This document shows positions 27,870 to 40,093 of a DNA stretch of 64,000 bases, one piece after another; positions within the stretch are counted from its first letter, which is position 1, and each line of letters starts with the position of its first letter. The notes beneath the pieces are model-generated. The model ran no database searches. It saw only the letters and a list, made by a program, of their open reading frames with translations, and had not been told where the DNA came from. The stretch covers positions 1,888,744 through 1,952,743 of the forward strand of contig JASBNA010000006.1 of assembly GCA_038087015.1 (NCBI GenBank), given 5' to 3'. The translations under genes were made by a program, and so were the position numbers. This stretch comes from Cerrena zonata (taxonomy: Eukaryota; Basidiomycota; Agaricomycetes; Polyporales; Cerrenaceae).

Positions 27870-30723
27870 ATGTCACACATTGCTGCATCCACGTCTCATT
27901 TTGCTGAACGTAGAAAGGAGCAATTATTGCTAGTCAAGAAACTTCGCTCTATTGGGCAAGTCTCAGTTCCACTCTTAACTCGCAGTAACACGACTTATCC
28001 CCTGCTAGAGCACAAGCAGATATAGACTTGCCTCAAATTGTAGCAATAGGCAATCAAAGTGCCGGAAAGTCAAGCTTAGTAGAGGCAATATCGGGGGTAT
28101 GACCAAATACTACCGATGGAAATTTTGACTCTCATACATCTTTCTTCGCCCAGATATCCCTTCCTCGAGACCCTGGAACATGCACCAGAGCTCCTATTGA
28201 ATGTCAACTATCATCGTCGGAAGATCCTTGGGCCTGTACTGTTTCTGTCAGGTGGGAGTTCTCCTCTGATGGTCGTCGTCTGGATCAGGTCAAAACGATA
28301 GGGGTGCAACAAGACATCGATTCCATGGCTGATGTAGAACTTGCCCTACGTCGCGCACAGCATTGGGTTCTCAACCCTTCGCATGACCTGAAGAAGATAT
28401 GCGGCCTGAATATAGAGGGTTTGAAGAAAGAATACAAGGGTACACTCGAGTTTTCAAGGAACGTTATTTGTTTAGATGTTTCGGGCCCCGATATCACAAA
28501 CCTCTCGTTTGTAGATTTGCCTGGTATGTAGTCTATTATCTATTATCTGATTTATGGATTTATTTGTCACTTTGCACTCAGGAATAATTCAAAATGCGGA
28601 AAAGGAACTTGTCCATATGGTAGAGGACCTAGTTCTCTCCTATATTCGAAGTAAATGTCTGATCTTGGTGACTATTCCCATGAGTGGTAAGTATCAACCT
28701 CTGCTGAACCTAGCATTTCTTGACATATTTTGTCATTGCAGACGATATTGAGAACCAGAGGGCCGTCAGACTCGCTAAGGAAGTTGATCCCGAAGGACAT
28801 CGTACCATAGGTAGGGCATGAATCATTGCCGTTCACCGGCAGAACGTTGTTCTAACAGATGTGTAGGTGTCCTCACGAAACCAGATACACTGACTGCAGG
28901 TGCTGTCAAAGTCCGTGAACTATGGCTTGATGTTATCGAAGACCGCAGACATAAACTCAAGTATGGATACTATTGCACCAGACAACCTGACGAAGACGAG
29001 CGAATGCGAGGAATTACTGTAGATGAGGCACGAATAGCTGAAGAAAGGTTTTTCTCTCAGACAGCGCCCTGGTCGTCCTCTTATCGGCACCGATTCGGAA
29101 CAAAACATCTCGTTGAGAGTCTCAGCATGCTTTTGAGCAAAGTTATTGTTGAAAGGTAATATTCCGTTCACTCTAGTCACAGTTATCTAATAGTGTCCGA
29201 TAATTACTAGTATCCCAAAACTCATGCAAGAAGTTCAATCACACCTTGACGGGTGTGAAGCGCAAATTGCAGCTCTACCTCCTCCAATCACTGACCCGTC
29301 CGCTCATGTTTTCAATCTCATCTCTTCGCTTTGCTCCAATGTGCATTTTTTCACTCAAGGTATCACCCCGAAGACGGATCTTGTGCAACAAAATCGCAAG
29401 ACATATGAGCTGTACAAACAGAAAATACATTCGACAGCACCTTTGTTTCTTCCGTTTGCCGACAGTTCATTTGTTGAGTCCAAGAAAGACCTAATCAAAC
29501 TCCTGTATGATGAAGATGATCCAAGAAGTAAACTTCCTCCCGCGGAGGGCACTTATCTCACTGATGTCCGGAAACATATCCAAAGGTTATTTCGTTTCTC
29601 CGTATTATTTTACAATTACTTACTCATCGCAAACCCTATATAGTTCTCTCGCCCGGGAGTTACCAAACAATGTTCCGTACAGCGCAAAGGTCGTCTTGAT
29701 TCATAGCTTCCAACGCGACTGGAAGTCGCTAAGCATGAATTGTTTTGCTGCAGTTCAAATGGTATTGCGTGAGATCATGGAGAAGCTCATATCTGATGTC
29801 TTTCACCATCATCCGAACTTGGAGCCCAAGATCAGGTTGGTTTCTTTCGTGTATATTGTATACATTATCATCGATTGCGGACCTCATTTCTAGACTTGCT
29901 GTGTCAAAGCTCATAGCATCCAAACGAGATGACACGATGAGGCAGCTCGAGAGACTATTGAGATACGAAAGTTTGCCATTCACTCAGAACTCTGATTCTC
30001 TTGCTCAAGTCAGAGATACGTATCTTTCGAAGTATAAGGAAGTTCGGACAGGAACCCGCGGTAGTAATCCCAATGGCAATTTCCCAGGAAGTAGTGTTCC
30101 GAACCCCTTTGCAGGCGAGTTGATTTTGTATCGCCCTGCAGTGTCATTACACAAAGCTTATAACGACTGTGACATACATCTAATAGGTTTTGTGTCTAAA
30201 ACAGACTCTCCGTTTTCTGTATTTTCTAGCCCCGCGGCTCCGGCGACCGGGTTCCCCATCAAGAGCGGAGAAGGTGTACGGAGAGACGACGAAACTCAAG
30301 CTCTTTCGTATTTGGCAAGACTCGGATACACAGGTCTCAAAGTAGAAGACCTTGCAAGGTTAATACCCCCTGACGAGTATGAGGAAGAGTTGGAAGTGAT
30401 GGCAGACGTACAGGCATTCTTCCAGGTATCCTACAAGGTAAGTCGAATTACTTAATGAATTTCTGTGTGCTGAAAAGGGTCACGAGTAGAGAGTAATTGA
30501 CTACGTACCTATGATCATCGATCATGAATACCTTTTCGCATTTTCGGAAGCATTGCAAGGTCATTTGATTGAATATCTTGGTCTCTCAGGGAGAGACTCT
30601 GTAGAGAAGTGCGCAGCCTATGTCGCCGAAGATAATCAAACGAAGTCACAGAGAGTGGAGCTCACTTCACAGAAGGCAAGGCTCGTGACCACTCGCAAGG
30701 AACTTCTCGAGGTCGCGTTGTAG
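27870..30723 (+). CDS. Dynamin-family large GTPase (Vps1/Mx-like)
   Basis: About nine exons. ATG 27870 (MSHIAASTSHFAE). Exon 1 ends at 27955 with a GC-AG intron (GCAAGT donor, 27956-28008) that joins SIG to AQADIDLPQIVAIGNQSAG. The GTPase motifs are GNQSAGKSS (G1), FVDLPG (G3) and VLTKPD (G4). The stalk follows (IPKLMQEVQSHLDG; VLIHSFQRDW), then a C-terminal effector region (YLGLSGRDSVEKC) to the stop at 30723. Residues near GNFPGSSVPNPFAG and GFPIKSGEGVR form the loop between stalk parts. No transmembrane or PH domain is evident, so it belongs to the soluble Vps1/Mx-like group common in multiple copies in mushrooms. The role is membrane fission or scission; the precise organelle is unknown. 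Confidence 0.85.
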
Positions 30724-30743
30724 TTTAGCCAACCTGTGATCAT

Positions 30744-31250
30744 TCACGGACGTCGATAACATAACGTGTTTGCGGTATGGAGTGAGGTATCACGAATCGT
30801 GGCCGCATATTGCTGTAATTGATGGCGATGCCCGTTCCAGTCAGAGATATTCCAATATCCATTCTGACAACTTTTAGGTTGAAGGCGGATTGTATCAATC
30901 TCAAGATCTTGCCTAATAGCTACAAATGATAGTGCAATTGTTCCGGTACCTATGACGTCAGGTGTTTCGGTGAAGTCAAATATACGGAAAAGGTTAGTGA
31001 GAGATTGGAAGGATCGATACGAACCGATACGTAAACCTATCTCCATGGACTGTAGCACATGATATTTTACCATTTCTTCACCGAAGCGTGAGGCAAAATC
31101 GTGGACCAACAGGACCAAGTTGGGACCAAGCAACGGAAGCTGAAGAGCCGAAGGTTTACCAATTATGGGAATATCGAGTTCAACATTGATCGAGCCGGTA
31201 GCACGTAAAAAGTTCTCATGCGACCGTAGTTTTATCTCGGACATCCTCAT
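30744..31250 (-). CDS. Hypothetical protein, about 168 residues, intronless
   Basis: ATG at 31250 (MRMSEIKLRSHENFL). The sequence reads as a mixed alpha/beta protein (ELDIPIIGKPSALQLPLLG; EEMVKYHVLQSMEIGLRIG), with no low-complexity tract and no recognised domain. It is convergent with the dynamin gene (stops 21 bp apart) and divergent from the F-box gene at 31392. It may be genuine because codon content is protein-like, but the support is only the frame. Confidence 0.45.
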   Translation of the reverse strand: MRMSEIKLRSHENFLRATGSINVELDIPIIGKPSALQLPLLGPNLVLLVHDFASRFGEEMVKYHVLQSMEIGLRIGSYRSFQSLTNLFRIFDFTETPDVIGTGTIALSFVAIRQDLEIDTIRLQPKSCQNGYWNISDWNGHRHQLQQYAATIRDTSLHTANTLCYRRP

Positions 31251-31391
31251 TGTCAAGACCCGTCGAACTCTCTCTCCCCCACACCCAGCTATTCCATTAC
31301 CCAGGTGAGTAGGCTATGATCCCCCGATGCCGTGTTTTCCACTTATACTGACATCGTTTAGCGTAAGGCAGATCGAACGGAGCTTCACTGA

Positions 31392-32629
31392 ATGGCTATC
31401 CCTGCCCACCTACCACCGGAGATCATAGACAGAATCATCGACCATATTTTCGATGATATTCTCACCCTTATGTCCTGCACACTGGTGTGCAAGGCCTGGA
31501 AACCCGCTTCCCGTTACCACCTATTCCGTGACGTATCACTCGGCGGCTTTCGCGGACCCAAGCTGGAGAACTTGCCAGCTCTGCTCGAGCATATCGAGAG
31601 CTTTTGCGCCGAGTCAGAAACACTGGAGATCCGGGGATGGATCATGACAATAGATATGTTGGCTTTGGTCCTCGACAGGATGCCGAGGCTCGTCGGTCTT
31701 CAATTGAACTGTGTTCAACTCCGCTTCGAGTCCAACGCTACGCTGCGCCGAAGGAAGCGCCACACCTCTCTACAGGAGCTGATCTCCGTACGACCCTCAT
31801 TCAAGCGTGTTGATGATTTCGAGTCTGATGCACCCGCGTGGGCGATGCACACATTGTTCAATCTGTTCCCCAACCTCCGCATCCTCCAGATCCACGATGC
31901 AGATGGACAAGGAACATACGGAGCGCTCCCCGAGACGCTTGCTCTCGAGACCTTTGTAATTGATCGCACTGGTCATCTGGGTATCAACCTTTTGGCTGCC
32001 CTTCAGAAGACTGCGAGTCGGGAGAGTTTGCGACGGGTTGATCTTGGCTGGGTCATCCACGAGGAACAATATGCTACTCTCCAGAACATGCATATCACCA
32101 TGAAGACGAACCTTCGCAGTGTGCGATTAGGTTTTGATCACCGTTGGTGGGGCACTGATTCAGGTGATTAGCTCACTTATCAGCCAAATCCTTACATGCG
32201 ACTAATTTTCATTCTCTTATCATAGAAGGAACAGCTGCAATCCTACGGGGACTTTTTCGGGACCTGCCGCAACTCGAGGACCTTTCGCTCCTTCTACCGT
32301 TGTGCAAATTCGACACGGATTTCCACGTCGTCAGGACGTACTTATCTTCATTTGACAGCCTGCCGCTTACTATGCGCACCCTCACCTTGGAACTTCGCTG
32401 GCCGTTGTTCGAATCCTTTGAAGAACATGCGGGGGTATATCAGCGTTATCAAATCTGGGAACAAGTACAGTCTTTTGCGCTCGGGTTTCCCGATCTGCAA
32501 TGGGTGCACTGTCTGAGGCTAGGTATGACGAGACTGTCTACTACTCCCGAAACCCTGCCGTACGAGTCGCAACAACGAATTCGCGAGTGCATGTCTCAAT
32601 TGAATGCGAAGAAGATGCTACGGTTCTAA
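31392..32629 (+). CDS. F-box protein
   Basis: Exon 1 runs 31392-32163, the intron is 32164-32225 and exon 2 runs 32226-32629 (about 391 residues). The N-terminus has the canonical F-box pattern: HLPPEIIDRIIDHIFDD, then LMSCTLVCKAWKPASRYHLF. The remainder is irregular leucine-rich repeats (PNLRILQIHDADGQG; LRRVDLGWVI; LTLELRWPLF). It is a likely SCF ubiquitin-ligase substrate receptor. Start and splice are unambiguous. Confidence 0.85.
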
Positions 32630-32773
32630 TACCGCGAGCGGTCACCTTAATAACTAATAGAATCAATATATGTCTTTCCGTTTAGCTCTATTTTCGAAAT
32701 ATACCATATCCTTAACTTAATGCCCATGTGTCCATAAAAGGAAAGCTTAGTCACACTGACGTCGATATCCCAC

Positions 32774-34509
32774 ATGGTTTACCTCAAGACTGCTGCTCGC
32801 CGGCTGCTGGTGCTACCGTATTACTGTAACTATCTTGAACCCGAGCCACTATCATCTAATCTTGCATGTCGGACCATGCTCTACAACTACCTCCCTAACG
32901 CTTTGCAATATCTTCTGGCTACCTATATCTTCACGCCGCAGGTTACAACTCCAGGGCCACTTAGGTTTGGCCTTCGACATGAGTTCGGCTTGACCAATTC
33001 ATCCCGACCAGTATTCTCGAACATACACGCTGCCTCACAGCTGACTTATGATGCTTATGAAATTACGACACAACGCACACCGACGTATAGACCTAGAAAC
33101 CAGGATGCGTTCTTCCGTTCGCGTCACTTTAGCAGCGAAGCTAGACGCGAACTTGGATGGGAAGAGACTGAACTGGAAGGACCGGACGTGAACGACAGAG
33201 AGACATTACTCATGTTGGCGAAGATGACTGCCAATGCGTATTCTCGGCCTGGTCAGAAGGACTGGTATGACCTCGGTCCTGACTGGAATAATGTACGTCT
33301 CGTCGTGACAAATTATACCCTATGTTCCTGTTAATGACATATATCTACAGAGTTACCCGTTTGGCTGGGAACCAGATTCAGACGGTTTCCGTGGCCACAT
33401 ATTTGCTACTGAGGACAATTCCACTGTGATTATCAGTGTGAAGGGTACCTCAGCCGGTTGGGTTGTGGGCGGCGGAGGACCTACAACGCGCAAAGATAAG
33501 CTCAACGACAACCTTTTGTTCTCTTGCTGCTGCGCACGCGTGGGACCTACATGGAGTCCCGTATGTGATTGTTATCGAGGAAATTATAAATGCGACCAGA
33601 ACTGCTTGGAGAAGAGTTTGGTCGACGACAGTCTATTCTATCCAGTTGGAACTGTTAGTGACATTCCTCCGTAAACCGAACCTACTTTCGAATAACCTTT
33701 GCATCGTCCAGAATCTTTACAATAATGTAACTTACTTATACCCAGATGCGAATATCTGGGTCATTGGTAGGCATTCTCTCTCTCTCTCTTGGAAGTATTC
33801 CTCACGCTTATACACGATTTCATCTTCTAGGACATTCACTAGGAGGTTCACTCGCTTCTCTTCTGGGTGTAACGTTTGGTGTCCCTGTCGTGGCCTTTGA
33901 AGCTGTCGGCGAGAAGCTTGCTGCGCAACGTCTACATTTGGCGTTACCGGTACGAGATTTCATTGCACCAGACGCGTACACGAAAATAACGTTATATTTT
34001 GACTTTTCTACAATAGCCTTCTCTTCAACATATTACTCATGTTTACAACACCGGCGACCCTATCGCAATGGGCACATGTACAGGCGTAGCTTCTACGTGT
34101 GCCATTGGGGGTTTCGCATTAGAAACAGGGTATAATCCATTCATGTGATTATCCCCGCTGCACATAATTGACCTTCTCCTTTTTCCTCGTGTAGGTGCCA
34201 TCTTGGCAAGGTTATCCGCTACGACACAGTGACTCATCTCAAGTGGTCCGTTCATATCGGAAACCACGGAATTGCTGTGGTCATCGATCATTTACTGTCC
34301 AAGGAATGGGCGCACGATAACGTCGAAGGTGGAGAGAATAGGACGGTTCCTGCACTGACGGAAGAAGAGGGTTGTGTGGTAAGTAGTGTTTTGCTAGACC
34401 ATGGAGTGCGTGGTAAGCTTACCGCTGATCTTGTCAGGATTGCTACAACTGGGAGTACGGTGATTTCGAGAAATCCCTCGATGGACCATCATGCGGACTT
34501 CGAGATTGA
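32774..34509 (+). CDS. ATG15: ATG15-type autophagic lipase
   Basis: About six exons. An N-terminal hydrophobic stretch is followed by [33 protein letters not shown] and [20 protein letters not shown]. The catalytic elbow [13 protein letters not shown] is split by an intron after VIG (33767-33832). Then come [25 protein letters not shown], and [16 protein letters not shown] with the likely catalytic histidine. The last exon ends [11 protein letters not shown] at TGA 34507-34509. The cysteine-rich CCCARVG...CDCYRG block and the single N-terminal anchor are hallmarks of Atg15, which reaches the vacuole through the multivesicular body pathway and hydrolyses autophagic body membranes. An alternative ATG lies at about 32876, so the N-terminus is uncertain. 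Confidence 0.9.
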
Positions 34510-34877
34510 GTGTATATATGATCTGCACAGTTATTGGCCCTTTCTTTCCACACAATGTCATCTAATGGGATCTGCATATTGCAATAATTGAGGTACGTAC
34601 GTGCACAGCCCTAATTATACGCATTCCTATATGCGATCGATCAAGTGGATTGGGTTCAATCTACAATTCCGAGGTGTGTCGGGGAGGAGCAACCAGTCAG
34701 AAACTAGCCTTGTATAACATTGGTCCGCAGCAGTTGGTCTCATTTACCATCTATCATGCACAACGTCCTAGTGTATATAAACGTTAGTTGTCAGCCTGTG
34801 CCTCATGTAGAGCTACCGCCTTGGCAGATGGTATATATGCACCTCGTCGCAGGTCCTCTTTAACCCATTTTGCCATC
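34510..34877. other. Intergenic, ATG15 to DUF6593
   Basis: No supported gene. The in-frame extension upstream of 34878 starts at a TTG and does not look coding. Confidence 0.4.
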
Positions 34878-35588
34878 ATGCAACTACAATTATCACGAAA
34901 CTCGACTACGAATACCGTCCTCAGTATACCCGACGGTCGACCCCTATATCATATCTACACCCCAGGTCCTCTACTCCGTAAAACATCCTTCATATACAAA
35001 ATTCCAGAAACGAATGTCCAGAGATACGAAGGTGTGGAGAAGATGACAGAAGTGGTCCCTAATCAAGAAGAAGAGATAGCGAGGATTCATTGGCATTTGC
35101 TTCATAGCTCGAAATTGATTTGGGATGAGAAGACTTTGGAGATGAAGAAGTTCTTGGAATCGAAAGGGTTCTGGGGAAGGTAAGTACATTTTGAAAGGCT
35201 CATCGGTTATGGGATGTACGAGATTTACCTGCTTGGTAAATTACAGAGCGCGAATCTTCACTGGACCAGATGGGAAGAATTACAAGTGGAATATGGGCTG
35301 GCTGACTTCATACGTAAGTACCACTCGTCCACAAAATATTATCAATGGCTTCTGAGCAGCATCATTTTCTCTTAGCTTGAACTGGATGACGCTTCAGAAG
35401 CTCCGAAGAGAGTAGCTGAATTACATCAAGGGAATTTCCTAAAAGGAAAGAAATCCGTGCTGGAGATTGACGAATCTGTGTTATTCATGCAAGACTTGAT
35501 CATTATCACGTTCATATTCGTGGAGACTCGAAGGAGAGATCGAGAGAAACGACGTCAAGCCTCAATGGCTAGCGGTGGAGGACCCTGA
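34878..35588 (+). CDS. DUF6593-like protein, copy 1
   Basis: Three exons, ATG 34878 (MQLQLSRNSTTNTVLSIPDG). The opening 'N-T-x-L-x-x-x-D-G-R-P-L-Y' and the later W-x-x-G (FTGPDGKNYKWNMGW) fit the DUF6593 family of basidiomycetes, small beta-rich proteins of unknown role. The frame splices after FWGR and after WLTSY into LELDDASEAPKRVAELH, ending MASGGGP. It is related in layout to the gene at 39025. Confidence 0.7.
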
Positions 35589-35763
35589 TCGTACTTCAAA
35601 GTTGATAGAAGTTTCATGTATGACATGAATCATACCAATAGTATCTTTATAATGAGTTATTCTCTCATTAAACGTTGTTGCCACCAACTCTCACACATTA
35701 AAATACGATCGTTCTCAAATGCGTGTATCGCCTAGAACCCAGCACATTTCTAAGATACATAAA

Positions 35764-37160
35764 CTACTTCAGCGTCGCGAACCCAACCTGATTCGTGCCC
35801 AGATTAAAGAAAGTATAGACATTCTGCAGGAACACGTCTCCGATGATCCAGAAGCCATCATCTCCACCAACAATCGCACCGACACAATCCGAAGAACCAC
35901 GTACAGCAGCACCTAGATTGAATAGTGAAGGCGCGATACTAAAGGCCTTTCCACCAAAAGACATCTGAACATTAGGTATCGATTTGCACGGAACGGTGTA
36001 GAAACCGGCTCCGATTGTCTTAGAGGCATCTTTGGATCCAGAGATGCTGGCATAGAACTTCTTGACATTGGCGGTGTCACCAATAATCAGAGAGGTTCCG
36101 GTGTCGATGATGGAGGAGACGCGACCGACTGGGGTCTTGCCATTGGCTGAGACAGAGTCCATATTGACTTGCCAGTAACCCTTCAAATACGTCAATGAAA
36201 TATTCATCCTTGCAAAGACTGGGTGGGGCCCTACCTTTGTCGTAACAGGAACGGTGGTAAAGGCACCGGTGTACAACTTTGTGTTCAGCCCACCTATGGA
36301 AAGTTCAGACCCAGAGCTCGCGAGTTTGAAGGCGAAAATAGGCTGATCGATCTTTCCTTGAGCGATCAGAGTCTGGACCAGGGGAGGGGAGTTATACTCA
36401 GATATGGATTGGTAACCCATCCCAAGTAGACCATCAGGAGGGTACTCGTCCAGACTGAACCCACTAGAGTATCGATTGGCAGCACCTATGGCTTGACCAG
36501 TAGCCTATGGATTGTGAGGAGAGGGTCAAAGAGGATGAGCAAGAAGACTTACAGAAAGGCGGGCGATAGTGACGGCTTCGCTGTACTGTTCTCCGCTGAC
36601 ACTCGATCCATCTCCGTACTGGAGAGAAAACGTTTTACCTTTGTCGACCGAGGTCGAGGATGACGACGGGTTATAGAGCTTGTGACCTTTGCAATTTGTC
36701 GTACATGAGGACGAAGGTAAGAAAAGGTCACTACTGCCAGTGTCAAAATCGACAGTGAACGTTTGAGCGGGAGTGCCGACAGATATGCTTCCTTGCCAGA
36801 GTGCACCGCCTTGCTCTGAGGTGAGAGCGACAGCACCCGTCGCACGCCTAGTAAGGTTCAAAGGAGCGGAAAAGCCCTTCGCTAGAGGATGAGGTGCTCC
36901 TGTGTTGACCTCATACGCCTTGAAACCATTTTCGTATTTGCTACGAAAGGATGAGATTTCACGTAAGAATATAAGGTGTATATTAGCTACCTTTTGGTGA
37001 GGAGGACTTCGTGGATAAGGTGCGGGATGTCGACGATGCCGGTATTGTCGGTCAGCCCACTGCGTTTCGATAGGGAGATCGTCATACTCTGCTCCTGATC
37101 AACAGGAGAGGCAGCGGCGAAGAGGGAAAGGGCAGAGAGAACGAATGCAATGGTCAACAT
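35764..37160 (-). CDS. Secreted pepsin-like aspartic protease (family A1)
   Basis: ATG 37160 starts a signal peptide (MLTIAFVLSALSLFAAASPV). A propeptide containing KYENGFKAYEVNTGAPHPL precedes the mature enzyme. Both catalytic motifs are present, FDTGSSDLFLPS and IDTGTSLIIGD, along with the flap tyrosine region (LQYGDGSSVSG) and a disulphide pair (CTTNC). The C-terminus FWIIGDVFLQNVYTFFN plus GFATLK is typical. Four or more introns interrupt it. It is likely a secreted or vacuolar endopeptidase acting at acidic pH. Confidence 0.92.
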
Positions 37161-37905
37161 TGCGTGCAAAGCAGTACGAGAGCGAGGATAACGATAGAAA
37201 GAGAGTGTGGTAGTAGTTGTTGTGGGGAGAGAAAGAGATATTGCAAAACTTGAGCTGCACTCACCTTAAGTTGGATTTCGACGGCGGACATCGAAAAACG
37301 GTGGTCGGGTCAGCCTTTGGTTGACGTCATGCGACGCTTGGAAAAGTTAGCCACTTTTCAGTAGGTTCAGAATTTCGAGAACTGTTTTCATTGGACACGC
37401 CAAGACGACATCGCTTCCGGTTATGTCGTGAAATATGGCGAAGATGTTTGCCAGGCTGCTTCAGAGCGTTTTACCGATGAAGCTTGAAGCTTCGACTTCT
37501 GCCAGTAAATCAGCTATAGTATAGTTGCAAAGTACGAAGTGTCAGCATGGCAAACCAATCAAGAGGAGTTGGAGTGTTGCATGAGATCGTTTAAGCTACA
37601 AGTGGCTGTGAATAAATATGTCCTGTATCTCCTTTTACTAACGGTCGGTGGCATAGCGACATGACGGAGTATAAGGAAGGTTATGAGCGCTAATATATGG
37701 TGGCAACATATAATATTTAAGGAGTCGATTTTGAATTCTCGACAATATCATAGAGATCGACTGTTTTCTCGAACTAGAGGCTGAGAATGAAGCCTACCTC
37801 GACAAACACTTACAGTTGGCAGTGTGTATTTCCTCGGACTGCGCCCGGTCGCTATAAACTATCCTTGGCACAACGGCAAATATAATCGACTCTTGCGACA
37901 TCTTC
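37161..37905. other. Long gap upstream of the aspartic protease
   Basis: The first 100-200 bp probably hold the protease promoter and 5' leader. The rest shows no supported frame or repeat. Confidence 0.4.
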
Positions 37906-38388
37906 ATGGCCGCCAAGAATGACTTTGGAAGCTCAGTACTCACAGCGTTCTCCTGCTTACCACCTAAATTATCAGACAGAGTCCTGGATCATCTACGTGA
38001 CGATCTGCCAGCCCTTCGTTCATGCTTGTTAGTGTGACGTTCATGGCATGACACCGTGATTCCATCTTTTCCGAGACACCGCCATCGAGGACATTGCTAA
38101 CTACGAAGAAATAGTACATTCAAGGTGCCACACTCGTACTCATACCCTTGAAGTTCGACATTGGAAGATCATGTTACCGGAGCAACTTCAAATCTTTGAG
38201 AGGATACCAGAGTTTACTTGCCTTATGCTCTCACTGGCATGGTGCAATGACTACTTTCTCGTCTCAGATAATCTCGCCCTATATACAAAAAGATATCCCT
38301 CCGCTCGAGAACTTCGTTCCGTAGGTACTGGGCTTCATAGGATCAAGCTCACCACCTATCTTCACAGGTCCAAGTTCGCACCCCGATA
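37906..38388 (+). pseudogene. F-box protein fragment with stop and frameshift
   Basis: ATG 37906 reads MAAKNDFGSSVLTAFSCLPP, LSDRVLDHLRDDLPALRS and CLLV, then TGA in place of the cysteine expected in 'LVCRSWHDTVIP'. A one-base slip then occurs before LFRDTAIEDIANYEEIVHSR, and the match continues through MLPEQLQIFERIPEFTCLML. The order is that of Agaricomycete F-box proteins, and the gene is cut off at the 3' side. Confidence 0.65.
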
Positions 38389-39024
38389 GCATTTAGACTG
38401 CAACGCTCGACTTTATCTTCGTATATCCCTTCTCGCGCTATGGGGGCAATTGGAGTCTGCCATACTCCGTTACAAACTATCATTCTTCCGCCTTTTGGCA
38501 CTTCACAGTGGCGCAGGGCTCAAGTCAACTGGTCTATTAGCCCTTGATTAATGGTAAGAGAAACTGCGAGAGTACATGCCAAACTTGAATGAAAGAGGAT
38601 CACTGCGGTTTTGATGTAAGTGTTGATCGCAAGCTACCCACCTATCTCATATATTCACTTTTGTCAAGGGATTACTCAGGAACAATGCTTTTGGAAGACA
38701 GAGACAAATAACGTTGTTCATCTTGTACTGGAGCAGAACACCGCCTCGAATCGGAAGTTTTGTTTTTTACTCTATTTGAACAGTTATTCTATGTCACCTA
38801 CTCCGATTGATTCGGAATCGAGCATCGGCACTATATAGTGGCATGGGCATGCAGATTACTTGAAGCACGTATTCCATTCCTAACCATGGGGTAAAGTTTA
38901 ATCTCCTTCAAGTCACGGAGGATTCGCTTTGAGACATCTAACAAGCATAGCTAATGTCCATAAAGTCGTCGTCCGCATGTGGCGTAATATACATACTGCG
39001 GCCCAGCACCATCCATCATTCAGC
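38389..39024. other. Intergenic; possible further F-box decay
   Basis: Short frames in all directions; nothing aligned with confidence. It may hold eroded remains of the F-box gene before it. Confidence 0.35.
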
Positions 39025-39823
39025 ATGTCACTATATGACAAGCCACTTTATAAGTCGGAACTATATAAGTCGAAACGTTGTTTGAGAATCAACTCACCTT
39101 CCGATCCTTCACGAACCACATCTACAATGCGTCTTCTCATGACCACCGGTACCCTAATGAACACCATCATCACCGACTCGCATAACCGACCACTATACTC
39201 AATCTCAACCTCGACAGGGACATTCAAAGCCGGTCCAACGAAAGTGTATTCGATGGGTAATAACAGCAGCGAAGTGGCTACCATCAACTGGCGGACATAT
39301 CGCAAGACGAAAGTATACTACAGAGGGACAGAGATGAACATGAAGACTTGGATGCCCAAGAAAGGGTTTTGGTCCGGGTAAGTCGGAGGTTATGGTTTTT
39401 GGACGTCGCTACGGAGGCTGAACGTGTTTAGGAAACGTGTTATGACTGGTCCTGATGGAACGGGGTACATGTGGAAGAAACGATGGGGTAAACCTGCGGA
39501 TGTAAGTCAGCAACATCACTCAGTTCCAGATGTGGAAACTGACTTACCTCTTTTCATAGCTCATACGCCTCCCTAATAAAGGGGCCGTGAAATCTAGACG
39601 CGGAAAGAAACGAATCATGCGAATAACGAAACCGTTTATGAGTTCGAATACATATATCGAAATCGACCGAGATGGGGAATATATGCTAGAGCTGATCATC
39701 GTCTCCGCTGCGTTCATGGAGAGGGAGAGATTAGGTGGTAATGCGGGAGCACCGAGTGGGGGGGAGCTGGAGCAAGTGGCGAATAGTCTCTCTGGAGCAG
39801 CTCAGGCATGGGGATCAAATTGA
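39025..39823 (+). CDS. DUF6593-like protein, copy 2
   Basis: Three exons. A start at 39025 (MSLYDKPLYKSELYKSKR) or 39127 (MRLLMTTGTLMN) is possible. The family signature is SHNRPLYSISTSTGTF, the W-x-T-Y-x-x-T-K block, and VMTGPDGTGYMWKKRWG. It ends SGAAQAWGSN. The intron positions (after FWSG and before LIRLPNKG) correspond to those of copy 1 at 34878, indicating an old duplication around the protease gene. Function unknown. Confidence 0.7.
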
Positions 39824-40093
39824 AGATACGACTCACCTATTTATACGCAATGCAACGGAAGGACTTTAGGAGACATACATACCTGTATCGATAATTTATA
39901 CCCTACGAGCATGTAAAATTTGGAACAAGGAAAGGTGTATATGCTATAACGGTTAAAGAAAGTCCCATGATGTACATATTACAAGTCCAGCCAACAACTA
40001 CGATTGAAAAGAAGAAAACGAAAGTCAATAATACACACCAAGGATATAAATGTACATAACAAGAAGAGGAAGAAAGGGACTCATGTGAACTCA

